Positions 44,802 through 54,760 of a stretch of 64,000 nt of DNA are shown one piece after another. The stretch's first letter is position 1. The number at the start of each line of letters is the position of its first letter. The stretch lies in contig NC_073353.2 in the NCBI RefSeq assembly GCF_027580225.2, positions 32,059,501 to 32,123,500 on the forward strand, read 5' to 3'. Source of the DNA: Misgurnus anguillicaudatus. Its lineage: Eukaryota; Chordata; Actinopteri; Cypriniformes; Cobitidae. The translations under genes and the position numbers were made by a program. The notes under the pieces were generated by a model. That model ran no database searches, was not told where the DNA came from, and was given only the letters and a program-made list of their open reading frames with translations.

Positions 44802-45751
44802 ACATGATGCAACAAACACACATTGGAACCCATATAAAACCTTCAGGTAAAAAAACTCCTTTGCTTAGTTGGCCAAGGACATGCATCCCACTGTGAGACA
44901 GGCTTCATTCAGACGCAGCAGGCTTTGCTTCAAGTCATTTTGTTGATATGTCAGTCAGACAGGAAAGCCTTTGTGAGCTACAACCATTGAGACCTATAAT
45001 CCCATGACAGTGTGCCCACCGAATGTCTCTCACCGTCTGAAAACTTATACAACACACGTGCCAGTTAAACATCAGATTCATGCTGTCTCTGTAAATCTGG
45101 AGATGAATACTGTAAACTGCATAAAGATCCTATAGTTGTAACAAAACAGAAACACAAAGCACTGTAGAATAAAAAGATTGGTCGTGTAGTCAGATATAAT
45201 TTTTTCTTGCAAGTAAGACCCGAAAAGAGTATTATATATTTTTTTAAAATGATAAACTACGAACGTTTTAAACTATATAAATTTGAAACAATTGTGGAGT
45301 GCACACCACAACTACAACAATAGCAAAACACAGGAATGATATCGTTGGATTCATTTTACCTGGGGCGCGCTTATTTAAAATGGGAAACTGCATCATGCGA
45401 GACATACTGCCCATTTTTACAAGATGTAATATACGTCTTAGATATGCCTAGAATGTGTCTTAATGTTATAGCATGAAGCCATAAGGCATTGATTCATGTG
45501 TATACCTTTAAATGCAAATAAGCTAGAGCTCCTCATTCCCTTACCAACAGACAGTGAGCGCTTTTGGTTAAAAATAGATCTTATTCCTGTGAATGCAATC
45601 TGGGACAATAGTATTACATTAGTACATTAGTGCTACAATGTTCTAACAAACACATTTAGAAAAGCTTTTGGGTAAAATGACCAGTCAGTCAGTGGTCATG
45701 GGCAGGCTTTGTTTGTGTGACATCACATTAACAAGAGAATCAAAATAGCAT
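44802..45751. other. Unassigned DNA
   Basis: No gene or recognised repeat. Confidence 0.5.
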
Positions 45752-45986
45752 GCACTCTAGAAAGGATGTGTTATTTTTTTAACATTTTTTTTGTGTTATG
45801 CTTTTAACACATTATGTGTCATTTTATGTTAAAATAAAACACAAGTTGTGTTAAACATAACACAAAATGTGTTGTTCCAATAATAACACAGAGATGTGTG
45901 AATTCTGGGACAACGCATTTAGTGTGTTGTCTCTAAACTACTGTAATACTGATACGTTGTTTTTAACAAATCCATTCTAAGAGTGC
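45752..45986. mobile_element. GCACTCTAGAAAGGATGTG-type fold-back element
   Basis: A 235-bp element, ends 'gcactctagaaaggatgtg' and 'ccattctaagagtgc', with internal 'aacacaaaatgtgttg'-type palindromes. Second copy of the family at 17059-17305. Confidence 0.8.
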
Positions 45987-46084
45987 ATCTAATGAGACTG
46001 CTTTAGTTTAATGGGGATTAAAAAAGGAGTGGGAGGATTTTTAATTGCAGAGTTGTTGTATTCACACACTGCCAACACAGAGGG

Positions 46085-46530
46085 GCAACCTTCCGATCTC
46101 TCTGCAATTCATCGACTGGCCGCTAGAGGCTGGCTCCAAAAGGGAGTCAATCCCTATAGACACGGTGAACGTGATTTTACCAAGTAAGATGTGATCCTGG
46201 ATCAACATTTTCATTAACCAATCAGATTGCAGGATTAAGATTAGTGTGCATGTTAGATTTAGGTTTAGGATTGGGTTAAGGGCTTTAAAGAAATACTCAT
46301 CAAACTATTATTTCACACTAATTTGAGGGTTTGAAAATGGTTAGGGTTTGAGTTAAGGGTGGGTTGGGGTATCTTTGATTAAAACGTTGATCCAGGATTA
46401 CATCTTAACATGCCCAACTTTATAGCCGAAAATAATTCATTTACATCCTGATACAAAAAGTGTTTTTGGTCTATATAGCTAATTTTGTTCCTTTTGATTT
46501 CCTTCATGACAACTGTGAGAGGGGTGAATT
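46085..46530. repeat. 'ggggcaaccttccgatctct' repeat, copy 1, with nested element
   Basis: Shares 'ggggcaaccttccgatctct', 'ctagaggctggctccaaaag' and 'caaaaagtgtttttggtct' with 55866-56385. The insertion at 46185-46407 splits it. Class unresolved. Confidence 0.75.
46185..46407. mobile_element. Nested fold-back element, TAAGATGTGATCCTGGATCA ends
   Basis: Terminal inverted repeats 'taagatgtgatcctggatca' and 'tgatccaggattacatctta'. It is absent from the paralogous repeat at 55866, where the outer text is continuous apart from divergence. Interior contains 'ggtttaggattgggttaagg'. Confidence 0.85.
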
Positions 46531-46552
46531 TTTTAGTAAAATGTTTGTAAAA

Positions 46553-46950
46553 TTAACTCTTTCCCCGCCAGCATTTTTTATGATTTTCACAAAAATGTAA
46601 TGCCTTCTAAAAAATGTTCTTCTTTAAATAGATTAACATACAATATATCAAATGAAAGAGCAGACCCTCTGCCTTCAAACAAACTAAAAGTTTCATCCAA
46701 TCTTCATTTGTTCTATTTTTATCACCTCTTAAATACAAGTAGGTTGCTTCCAAAATACAAAATTTTGAGCAAAAAGCTGAGATAATTGCATTTTTGCCTG
46801 ACTTTTGATAGAGATAAGATTCAGAGCGATCATCAAAACATACATGGAGTTTTTACTATTTGGCCTTAGTGGATGTTTCCGGGTTTTATAAGTTGAGTAA
46901 TGGCCATTTCACACAATACGCGGCAGCTGTGAGTGGCTAGTTTATTGTCA
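46553..46950. repeat. 'ctctttccccgccagc' dispersed repeat
   Basis: 'ttaactctttccccgccagc' followed by 'aatgccttctaaaaaatgtt' and 'gaaagagcagaccctctgcc' is a repeat I recognise from cyprinid genomes. Class unknown. The right boundary is approximate. Confidence 0.6.
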
Positions 46951-47107
46951 ATAGAAGATGTGTGGAAAGCGACAAAACGGGGGCGGTTACAGAGGTAAAG
47001 CGGAGTGGGCCGTAAGCCTTGCTTGTGGACCCAAAATCCTGCCCCTTCTGTGGACACGGCTCTTCACGGCAGGCGCCGTTGAAGATAAACATATTGGCAC
47101 TAGTCAG

Positions 47108-47275
47108 AGCCAATGGTGTAGTGGGCAGCGCTCTAACATATGGTGAAAACGCACTTCTGGCAACCTGAGTTTGAATCCCGGCTCGAGGTCCTTTGCGATC
47201 CCATACCCCTATCTCCACCCTCTACTTTCCTTTCGTCTCTCAAACTAGTGTCTATCAATAAAGGATTAGATACGA
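47108..47275 (+). mobile_element. tRNA-derived SINE, plus strand
   Basis: 'caatggtgtagtgggcagcg' resembles an A box and 'ctgagtttgaatcccggctc' a B box, at roughly 45 bp spacing. A body with 'gatcccatacccctatctcc' follows, and the end is 'caataaagga'. It lies 16 bp from the retrotransposon LTR. Function: Pol III transcript mobilised by a LINE; family name not assigned. Confidence 0.7.
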
Positions 47276-47291
47276 GAAAAGCTTTAGCCGC

Positions 47292-47642
47292 TGTAACACG
47301 GTTATGGAGATTAAGGATAGCTGTTCAATATTATGCCCGCAACAATGACGGAGAACTCACAAACGCGTCACTCAAAAACCGGTTTATTTCTCCGTACACA
47401 GGTAAAACCTCCGTAAGACATGTTACTAAACAAAACAGTCATTTGGCATGAGCAAAAATAAAAGTGAAAAATGGAACAACGGTAGTAGCATCAGACTTCC
47501 ACATACATGTGTTATAAACTGAAGCATTCACCCTTAGCGCATGCGCACATTCACTTCACATACACAACAACAAAGCAAAGGCACATTGCTCTTAAAGGGG
47601 CCACATCGTTCCTAAAGGTGTAGCACTACTCCACTCGTTACA
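47292..47642 (-). repeat. 3' LTR of the gypsy element
   Basis: 351 bp, TG...CA ends, reading on the minus strand. It contains an AATAAA within 'gagaaataaaccgg' that can serve as the polyadenylation signal, and CpG-containing 'gcgcatgcgc'. Paired with 53586-53934. Confidence 0.97.
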
Positions 47643-47644
47643 TA

Positions 47645-47657
47645 TTTCCCCCCCACC
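47645..47657 (-). other. Polypurine tract
   Basis: On the minus strand 'ggtgggggggaaa' lies two bases upstream of the 3' LTR, the expected place for plus-strand priming. One T interrupts the purines. Confidence 0.8.
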
Positions 47658-47934
47658 AAAAAAAGGCTGCCCCCAGCCATACACAGCCAAGGTAACAACT
47701 TCACAACTCCCCATACATGACAGAGTTGAAAAACACACCAGAGGGAAACAACACCAATGCATAAATAGTACAAACAGACATGTAAGTACAGTTTACATTC
47801 GCTCGGTAACACAGAGGATAAGAGTGCTAATAGGCCAAAAATAAGAGATACACGACATTTGTACAGAGAAAAACCATAAACACAAACAATAAACAGTTGT
47901 CAAGAACATCACTGAAAACACTGGTATCACATTA

Positions 47935-50900
47935 TCACAACTCAAACCTTTGTGTATGAAAAGGATTGGTCCACTTATGCACTGACCAATCAGAGGTAAC
48001 CCTTGGAACTTTTCTCTGTCTTAGTACATAATGACCCGGACCCTGAGTAGAGGGGGCAGAAAAGGGCACAGCATCACCAGTGTCAGTAACAGAATCTGGT
48101 AAGCAATTTTCAGGGACCATAGCATCTGAACATTTATTTACATTTCCTTGGTCTGCCCCAACCACATGGTTGGTCCCAACAGATCTGTCATCTTGAGAAT
48201 CACATACCCCATCCCAGGGAAGTGCATTCACATCATCAATGTGGGAACCTGTTTCAGGCGAGGCAGTGTCCCACATATGAAATGGCTGCAGATTCACAAC
48301 ATGGAACACACCAACATCCTCTTCAGTGTTCACATTGGTAAGTCTGTAATTGACATCGGACAACCGTTTGGAAACACGAAACGGCCCAGTGTATACCGGA
48401 GCTAATTTGGCTGTAAAACTTGCATCCGCATCAGATTTAGGGTGGGTCTTAACTCTCACCAGATCACCCACAGCATAGAAAACCATACGGCGTCTCTTGT
48501 CATAGTAATGTTTCCTTTTCGCATGGTTGGCACTTAGCGCAGCCCTGGCATGATCATGTGCGTCCTGCAGCGAAGCTCTCAAGCTTTCTGGGTAAGGTAT
48601 CTCAGGATCATCGACACCCGCAGAGTTTGGTTGCGTCAACAGGTCAAGCGGTGTTTCCAACTCACGACCGTATAACATCATAGCCGGAGATAGACCTGTG
48701 CTCTCATGATGGGCGGTGCGAAGAGCGAAACAAATTTGCGGGAGAAACTTGTCCCAGGATGTATGTTTGTCTCCCACGTAAGCACGAATGGCGGTTTTCA
48801 GAGTGCGGTTCACTCTCTCAGTGGCATTAGTTTGTGGGTGGTACGCTGTGGTAAGACGATGTTCAGTACCAAGGGCAGCAACCACATGCTCAAAGAGATT
48901 ACTCACAAAAGGGGTACCACGATCAGAAATAAGAAAGACAGGGGCCCCGTGGCGGGCGAAGATCTCACTTAGGAATTTACTCGCTGCCACCTGAGCTGTT
49001 GCGGAGCGCACTGCGCTCACTTCCACCCATTTTGAGAAGTAGTCAACAAAGACAATCAAATACTCATTTCCATTCTGAGTGCGTGGCAACGGGCCAACAA
49101 AATCAACTCCAGTGTATTCCCAAGGCTTTGTTGGTTCGATTGGAATCATCAAGCCTGCAGGCTTTCTTTGACTCGGCTTGGTAAACTGGCACACAGGGCA
49201 TGAAACAACATATCTCTTTATATCTGCTGCCATTTTTGGCCAAAAGAACCTTTGTCTCAGTCTAGCCAAAGTTTTTGTCACGCCAAGGTGGCCCGCCGTG
49301 GGGTGGTCATGGTAGTATTGCAATACAGTATGTCTCATCAGAGTAGGCACAAAAAGCTTAAGCTGTTTCATAGGATGCAAAGTACAGGCTGCCTTATGAT
49401 CCTTGAAATAAAGAAGACCATCATGAACAACGTGTTCCTCATTTGTATCACCCTCTTCTAGACTTTGAAGGAGATTGCCGATCACTGGGTCATCCTTTTG
49501 CATTTGTCTCAATTGCTCCTTGTCGGTTACCATGACTGAGGAGAGACTCCTTAAATCCAAACCACATATAACTGCATGAGGTGGCAGAATGTCAATGGGG
49601 TCAACACTGTGTGTCAGCGGGTTACGTGACAATGCGTCAGGGACACTGTTCCGCACACCTGGCTTATGGACGATGGTGAAATCAAAATCCTGTAGTCGTA
49701 AAGACCACCGAGCCAGACGACCAGAGGGATTGGGTCTACTCATTAGCCACTTCAGACTATTGTGGTCTGTATAAATGGTCACATGTAGGCCTTCAACATA
49801 GGGTCTGAAATGTTCCATAGCCCAAATCACTCCCAAACACTCCTTCTCAGGAGTAGAATAAGGCCTCTCTGACTTGTGCAATGTTCTGCTCGCAAAAGCA
49901 ACGGCAACATCTCTCCCCATGTCATCCTTCTGCATGAGAGCTGCACCGAGACCCAAGTCGCAGGCATCGGTATGAATGAAAAACGGGCGAGTGAAATCAG
50001 GAAAGCACAGAATGGGCTCAGAGGTAAGGCAACTTTTTAAGAAATCCATAGCAGTTTGGCAGTCATCATCCCAGTCAAACGGAGTTTCCTTCCTTGTGAG
50101 CTTAAAGAGAGGCTCAGCTTTTTGTGCATAGTTTGGAATGAATCGTCTGTAATAGCCAGTAAGACCGAGAAATCCCCTCACTTGTTTCACATCTTTGGGT
50201 GTTTTGAACTCGGTCACTGCTTCAACCTTTTTTGGATCTGGAGAAACACCATCAGGTGTGACACGATAACCCAGGAAGACAAGCTCATTCAAGCAGAACT
50301 GACATTTACTCAGCTTGAGGGAAAGGCCAGCTGACGCAAGCCTAGACAAGACTTCTTTAATGTCCATGAGATGTTGCTCAAATGTTGGGGACGCAATGAC
50401 AATGTCATCAATATAGACAGCACAGCACTTATAGATCAAGCCCGCTAGCACATTGTTCATTACCCTCTGAAATGTGGCCGGAGCATTACAGAGTCCAAAA
50501 GTTAGAACTTTGAATTGGAATAGGCCACAGTGGGATACGAAAGCAGTCTTTGGTCTTGAGTGCTCATCTACAGAGACCTGCCAGTACCCCCGCGAGAGAT
50601 CAAGGGTGGTAAGATATCTCCCCTTAGACAAGAAATCCAACGATTCATCCACCCTGGGGAGTGGGTAAGAGTCCTTCAGTGTGAGATTATTAAGGCCTCT
50701 GTAATCGACACAGAACCTAGGGGTACCACAAGGCTTTTTAACAATTACAACAGGCGCAGCCCATGGGCTCGAAGAAGGTTCAATAATGTTTTGCTCCAAC
50801 ATCAACTGAATCTGTTCCTCAATTATCTGTTTCTTTGCTGGAGAGGTACGGTACGGTGGGAGGTGGACAGGTTTAGCATCACCTGTATTGATTACATGCT

Positions 50901-51537
50901 CAGCCATAGAGGTGTGCCCTAAATGTCCATCAAACAGACTCCAAAAATCTTTAAGGAGACTCAACAATTGTTCTTTGTGTCCTCCTTGCAGGCAAGCCAC
51001 GTCAACCTTCTCCTCTAATATAGAGGGGCAGACATCTAGGAACATCAGGCTTTCAGCTTCAGGAGCCTCCATCCACTCAGGCAGAGCTTCATCATAAAGT
51101 TGTGAGCTACTTTCACCCACAGTCACAGTCCTTGAAGGGATATGAATGCTTACAGAAGCACGCAACATGAAATCCATCCCCAAGATAAGAGAAGAAGAGA
51201 GATTGGGAATAACAACAAAACGGTGGTAAAAGTGTTGACCTTGGAAACCAATGTTTAGCCACACAATGCCAGTGGGACTACAAGCAGTGTTGTTTGCAAG
51301 CTGAACTGGCGGGGCAGTCCATGGCTGAACTTTCTCAAGACATTTTACAACTTCAGAAACCATGTCTGCACGGACCGCTGAAATAGAGGCCCCCGTATCC
51401 AATGCTGCATCAACCGCTTTGTTAGAAAGGTTCACTTTAACAATAAATGGCGTATTCCAAAAAGAAGGAGACACACGATCTTCAACATGTCCCAAGACAA
51501 AAGATTCAGTCTGGGGCATAAGAGAAGGATGAGGCAT
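47935..51537 (-). CDS. pol: Gypsy Pol polyprotein (protease, RT, RNase H, integrase), 1200 codons
   Basis: The frame is uninterrupted. Domains by residue: retropepsin-like protease with DTGA at 47-50 and 'LILGMDF' near 117; reverse transcriptase about 250-425 with catalytic D313 ('TLDLSRGYW') and YIDD at 375-378; RNase H about 518-640 with D524 ('HTDA'), E566, D591 ('YTDHN') and D634. The integrase has an HHCC zinc finger (H745/H750, C780, C783), catalytic D812, D872 ('SDRGTPF') and E907, and a GPF motif near 1063. All catalytic residues are present. The ATG is 2 nt past the gag stop (TAAATATG) in the -1 frame. The pol frame is open for about 24 codons upstream of this ATG, to a TAG. Expression could be by -1 frameshift within that overlap or by termination-reinitiation. 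About 290 nt of untranslated sequence separates pol from the 3' LTR. Confidence 0.97.
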   Translation of the reverse strand: MPHPSLMPQTESFVLGHVEDRVSPSFWNTPFIVKVNLSNKAVDAALDTGASISAVRADMVSEVVKCLEKVQPWTAPPVQLANNTACSPTGIVWLNIGFQGQHFYHRFVVIPNLSSSLILGMDFMLRASVSIHIPSRTVTVGESSSQLYDEALPEWMEAPEAESLMFLDVCPSILEEKVDVACLQGGHKEQLLSLLKDFWSLFDGHLGHTSMAEHVINTGDAKPVHLPPYRTSPAKKQIIEEQIQLMLEQNIIEPSSSPWAAPVVIVKKPCGTPRFCVDYRGLNNLTLKDSYPLPRVDESLDFLSKGRYLTTLDLSRGYWQVSVDEHSRPKTAFVSHCGLFQFKVLTFGLCNAPATFQRVMNNVLAGLIYKCCAVYIDDIVIASPTFEQHLMDIKEVLSRLASAGLSLKLSKCQFCLNELVFLGYRVTPDGVSPDPKKVEAVTEFKTPKDVKQVRGFLGLTGYYRRFIPNYAQKAEPLFKLTRKETPFDWDDDCQTAMDFLKSCLTSEPILCFPDFTRPFFIHTDACDLGLGAALMQKDDMGRDVAVAFASRTLHKSERPYSTPEKECLGVIWAMEHFRPYVEGLHVTIYTDHNSLKWLMSRPNPSGRLARWSLRLQDFDFTIVHKPGVRNSVPDALSRNPLTHSVDPIDILPPHAVICGLDLRSLSSVMVTDKEQLRQMQKDDPVIGNLLQSLEEGDTNEEHVVHDGLLYFKDHKAACTLHPMKQLKLFVPTLMRHTVLQYYHDHPTAGHLGVTKTLARLRQRFFWPKMAADIKRYVVSCPVCQFTKPSQRKPAGLMIPIEPTKPWEYTGVDFVGPLPRTQNGNEYLIVFVDYFSKWVEVSAVRSATAQVAASKFLSEIFARHGAPVFLISDRGTPFVSNLFEHVVAALGTEHRLTTAYHPQTNATERVNRTLKTAIRAYVGDKHTSWDKFLPQICFALRTAHHESTGLSPAMMLYGRELETPLDLLTQPNSAGVDDPEIPYPESLRASLQDAHDHARAALSANHAKRKHYYDKRRRMVFYAVGDLVRVKTHPKSDADASFTAKLAPVYTGPFRVSKRLSDVNYRLTNVNTEEDVGVFHVVNLQPFHMWDTASPETGSHIDDVNALPWDGVCDSQDDRSVGTNHVVGADQGNVNKCSDAMVPENCLPDSVTDTGDAVPFSAPSTQGPGHYVLRQRKVPRVTSDWSVHKWTNPFHTQRFEL

Positions 51538-51539
51538 AT

Positions 51540-52736
51540 TTATCTTCTGGGAGGAGGATTGCCTCTGTGAAAATTCCTCCCCCCTCTGAAGTTTACCTTC
51601 TGCCTAACAGGGTTTTGGTTTTGCTCTTCCCTGCTAGAAACCACGTCAGCCGCGTCAGTTTTGTCAATGAGCTGTGGGTCATTTAAAGCTTGGGTAGGCC
51701 TGCTTTCTGTAGCCAGAGAAGAACGCTGCTCAAAGTTACAGTTTGGACAATTTCTGGAAGTAAAACCAGGCATAGAACATGTGTAGCAGTACGTTTCTCT
51801 AACTTGTCTGCTTTTCTGCACAACTGGCATGCTATGGCAGTCAGGACCAAGAGCCACATGCAGCTCATGAGTACGCATCACAAGATCAATAACTGACGTA
51901 ATCTGTGCACCATATAGTGCCACTCGGTAGCGCTCGAGGGCATGTTTGCAGATCAGATCAATTTGCTCACGTTCTGGAGGTGGAGTCTTGAGTTTTTTGA
52001 ATTCTGATAATAAGTGTGCTACAAATGTTGGAAAAGGTTCACCTGGGGCTTGTACGCGGTCCAGGATACCCCGCAGGATACGTTCTTGGTTATCAGATGG
52101 AAGAAAAACTGTCTTAAATAGGCTACAAAATTGTGTCCACGAAGTAACATGCGAGCTCAGCACTGTAAACCATTTTCTGGGTTCTTTAGCTAGGAAGCGT
52201 GGTAGTTCCAGTAGAATTTGTGCATCATTGAGTCCTAGAGAAACTCTATAGGCATCCACCAATGTAAGCCAGTCATCAGGATTAATTTTTCCATCCCCCA
52301 TGAATACTGGGGGTTCCAACCTGGACTGCTGTAAGACTGAAGCCAAAGTTCGGGTCGCATTGCACAAATCCAGAGAGCTTTGAGATAAGCCTGGTACATT
52401 TTCACTTCTAGCAGGAGTATCGGCAGACTGTAAACGGTGCTACGTTTCAACATGAGGGTTATGAGCATATGGTGTGGAAGAAGCAACAGGTATAACTTGT
52501 GGAGGTAACTGAGTTGCAGCAGACACCTTTAAATCTCGTGTATAGTGGTAAATAATATCTCTTTGAAGATCAAGGGACTCATTCAGGCACCTCCGCAGCA
52601 TCATAACCTCATCTTTCAGTGACTCCACCTGCCCCTCTAGACCATCAGCAGATTTTGGAACTCTGCCCCTGTATTGGGGCTCAAAAGTTTCAGATTGGTT
52701 AGGTAGGTCACACACTTTATCAACCCGTTTGGCCAT
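51540..52736 (-). pseudogene. gag: Gypsy Gag, one in-frame stop
   Basis: Starts at ATG 52736 ('MAKRVDKVCDLPNQ'). Two stretches in the same frame, 98 codons (52736-52443) and 299 codons down to the stop at 51542-51540, are separated only by a TAG at 52442-52440. The first stretch has a heptad-like coiled coil about residues 34-66. The second has a Ty3-type capsid region ('DDWLTLVDAYRVSLGLNDAQ', 'KEPRKWFTVLSSHV') and a nucleocapsid knuckle 'CYTCSMPGFTSRNC', in which the usual His of CX2CX4HX4C is Phe. The C-terminus is basic and Arg/Gly-rich. Gag would form the particle and bind the RNA. The stop may be a real lesion, or may be bypassed by initiation at the internal ATG 52367. I list it as a pseudogene on balance. 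Confidence 0.85.
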
Positions 52737-52967
52737 AATAACAAGGTCAGTTTGCGTTGGAGCAATATTAGCAAAATCAAAACAAATTTTTAACTTGCAT
52801 CAGTATGTGAACAACACAGTGGTAAATGTTATATATACCCTTCAATAGCGTATGTGAGAAATCAATAGGCGATATATGAATAGATGAGACATATACAAAA
52901 ATGTTGCAGTGAAACAATAACAGTGGCAACAGTTTTATAGCTAGTGTTCAGTCTCTCAACATAAAGC

Positions 52968-53002
<35 letters not shown>

Positions 53003-53570
53003 GTCTCACTTTAGCAAATTGCTGAGTAACGTTAGTCTCTCAGTTTAATAAACACAGATTAAGTCTGTTCCGTGTCCATACAAACACAATCAGTTCTAAG
53101 CAGAAAGCGAAGACTCAAAATGCAGTTCAAAAGGGTATAAATCCAATGTAAAAAAAGTTTTGTGTTCACTTTGACCAGTTCAACAAACGCAGTTCCGTAT
53201 ACTAATGCAATAACACCGTATGAAATTCCAACGAACAGTCAAAGTTCAAATGTAGCAAAAAGTCCGAAAAATTACCAAGACTATACGTCCATGTTGCAAA
53301 TTAAATCCACGAAAATCCGTCTCGCAGCAAATCCACAGAAGCGTGACAAAGGGAATCCGCTTTAGCAACACAAAATGTCCGCTAGCATTTAGTAGGTCAC
53401 ACGCAGATTATGCAGGTCTCCAGCGCTCCAAACACCGACAACACCGAGTACGCGAGCCGCAGGCTTTACAGGCCTCAGGCACTCACAACACTGTCCGCGT
53501 CGTCCATCTCATCCGGGGTTGCATCCGCGATAAAATCGCTCAAATCATCCAAGGGTAGGTACAACAATAA
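52737..53570 (-). other. Gypsy 5' untranslated leader
   Basis: About 830 nt between the primer-binding site and the gag ATG. It contains the A-run and no conserved frame; short plus-strand frames at 53162-53558 have no domain. It probably carries packaging and dimerisation signals, but none can be identified by eye. Confidence 0.6.
52970..53001. repeat. 32-base T run (A run in the retrotransposon leader)
   Basis: An uninterrupted T homopolymer on the plus strand, an A homopolymer on the sense strand of the retrotransposon, between the primer-binding site and gag. Assembly length at such runs is unreliable. Confidence 0.95.
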
Positions 53571-53583
53571 TGTTCGGGCGCCA
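53571..53583 (-). other. Primer-binding site matching tRNA-Lys
   Basis: On the minus strand 'tggcgcccgaaca' begins two bases after the 5' LTR. Its 13 bases are complementary to the 3' end of vertebrate tRNA-Lys(UUU), the primer type known from lentiviruses and some gypsy elements. The match stops after 13 bases. Confidence 0.85.
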
Positions 53584-53585
53584 CT

Positions 53586-53934
53586 TGTAACACGGTTATG
53601 GAGATTAAGGATAGCTGTTCAATATTATGCCCGCAACAATGACGGAGAACTCACAACACGTCACTTAAAAACCGGTTTATTTCTCCGTACACAGGTAAAA
53701 CCTCCGTAAGACATGTTACTAAACAAAACACTAATTTGGCATGAGCAAAAATAAAAGTAAAAATGGAACAATGGTAGTAGCATCAGACTTCCACATACAT
53801 GTGTCATAACCTGAAGCGTTCACCCTTAGCGCATGCGCACATTCACTTCACATACACAACAACAAAGCAAAGGCACATTGCTCTTAAAGGGGCCACATCG
53901 TTCCTAAAGGTGTAGCACTACTCCACTCGTTACA
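53586..53934 (-). repeat. 5' LTR of the gypsy element
   Basis: 349 bp, TG...CA ends on the minus strand, carrying promoter and polyadenylation functions. Differences from the other LTR cluster in three places (around 53656-53674, 53730-53760 and 53803-53820). Confidence 0.97.
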
Positions 53935-53938
53935 CCGC

Positions 53939-54118
53939 GCGCCGGTTTATGTTAATGTTGATCATCTATCCATCATAGTATAAAGCCCTCCCTGACAATT
54001 TGATTGGTTCGACCAGCTTTCGGTCACGCATAGTAGCCCCACAACGGAGCGACTCCAGACCGAACTTCCCGACCTGAAATGTTGTGGGCGGGGCTAAGTT
54101 CGGCTAGCACCCAGGCTA
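53939..54118 (-). mobile_element. 5' end of the helicase-type element, minus strand
   Basis: Reverse-strand text starts 'tagcctgggtgctagcc', then 'cttagccccgcccacaac' and 'ccaatcaaattgtcaggg', matching 28314-28480. The retrotransposon interrupts it after 'ccggcgcgcgg'. No helicase sequence is recognisable on the other side of the retrotransposon, so this copy was already truncated or diverged. Confidence 0.8.
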
Positions 54119-54467
54119 CAGTTTAGTAGCTTTAACATAACTCATTTATATACTTCTATATGAAACATATTATTTAAAAGACATCAACTGTAATTTTAAC
54201 AAAGTTTTAACGACAAAAATACTCGACATTACTCGATTTTGTAGGAATTGTAATAAGGCACTAAAAAAGACTACCCATGAGGATTTTTTTTCAGCCAATA
54301 AAATCAGTCGGGGTCCTAAGGGGGCAGAATTGCTCATGAGTCATGACACCGCGTCCGCCAACTTTTGGCTTCAAAAACGCTCTTCAGAAACTTACGGTTG
54401 ATGTCACGGACACTAAGTCTATGTTTTATACAGTGGCCAACACACATTTACGCCTTTTAACAGTATG
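54119..54467. other. Unassigned DNA with a repeat trace
   Basis: 'ggcttcaaaaacgctcttcag' with 'gttgatgtcacggacac' (54360-54412) matches the end of the 55866-56385 repeat family. The remainder is unrecognised. Confidence 0.45.
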
Positions 54468-54475
54468 ATGTAAAC

Positions 54476-54752
54476 CAGTGGTTCTCGCGAGATGGTGGGC
54501 TGCGGGATGGTGCCAGGGGGCCCCAGTTTTATGACATTTTATAAAATACATTCATTTATCACACATTCTGTATAATGAAACCTCAGAAAAATAAAGATAC
54601 TAACCAACAGCAATACATTTAATAATTTAATATGTTTTGTTTAATTCAAAGTTTTAGAATGTTTTATGTCATACATTTTCTTTTGGGGGGGCCACAAAAT
54701 GATGCACCGTACCCAAGAGGGGCTGCACCCCAAAAAAGTTTGAGAACCACTG
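54476..54752. mobile_element. hAT-type element with perfect 8-bp duplication
   Basis: A 277-bp member of the CAGTGGTTCTC family. Perfect direct repeats atgtaaac at 54468-54475 and 54753-54760. The interior shares 'atggtgccagggggcccc' with the copy at 13439. The left end is altered ('cagtggttctcgcgagatgg'). Confidence 0.95.
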
Positions 54753-54760
54753 ATGTAAAC

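Larger units (their letters stand above)
47292..53934 (-). mobile_element. Ty3/gypsy LTR retrotransposon, minus strand, nearly intact
   Basis: A 6.64-kb element with two LTRs (349 and 351 bp), a 4-bp target duplication ccgc (47288-47291 and 53935-53938), a primer-binding site, a polypurine tract, gag and pol. Domain order protease, reverse transcriptase, RNase H, integrase is the Ty3/gypsy order. There is no env. The GPY/F-type motif is present at the pol C-terminus and I see no chromodomain. The LTRs differ by about eight substitutions and two single-base indels (hand count), roughly 2-3 percent, so the insertion is young relative to the surrounding repeats. It landed in a fragment of the family seen at 28314-29196. 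Confidence 0.97.

Noticed and set aside
48148..51097. Plus-strand open frames across the retrotransposon
   Set aside because: Shadows of the minus-strand pol frame.
51540..51610. Canonical -1 frameshift heptamer at the gag-pol junction
   Set aside because: The G6 run is not in phase for an X XXY YYZ site in the gag frame. Only the overlap itself is supported.
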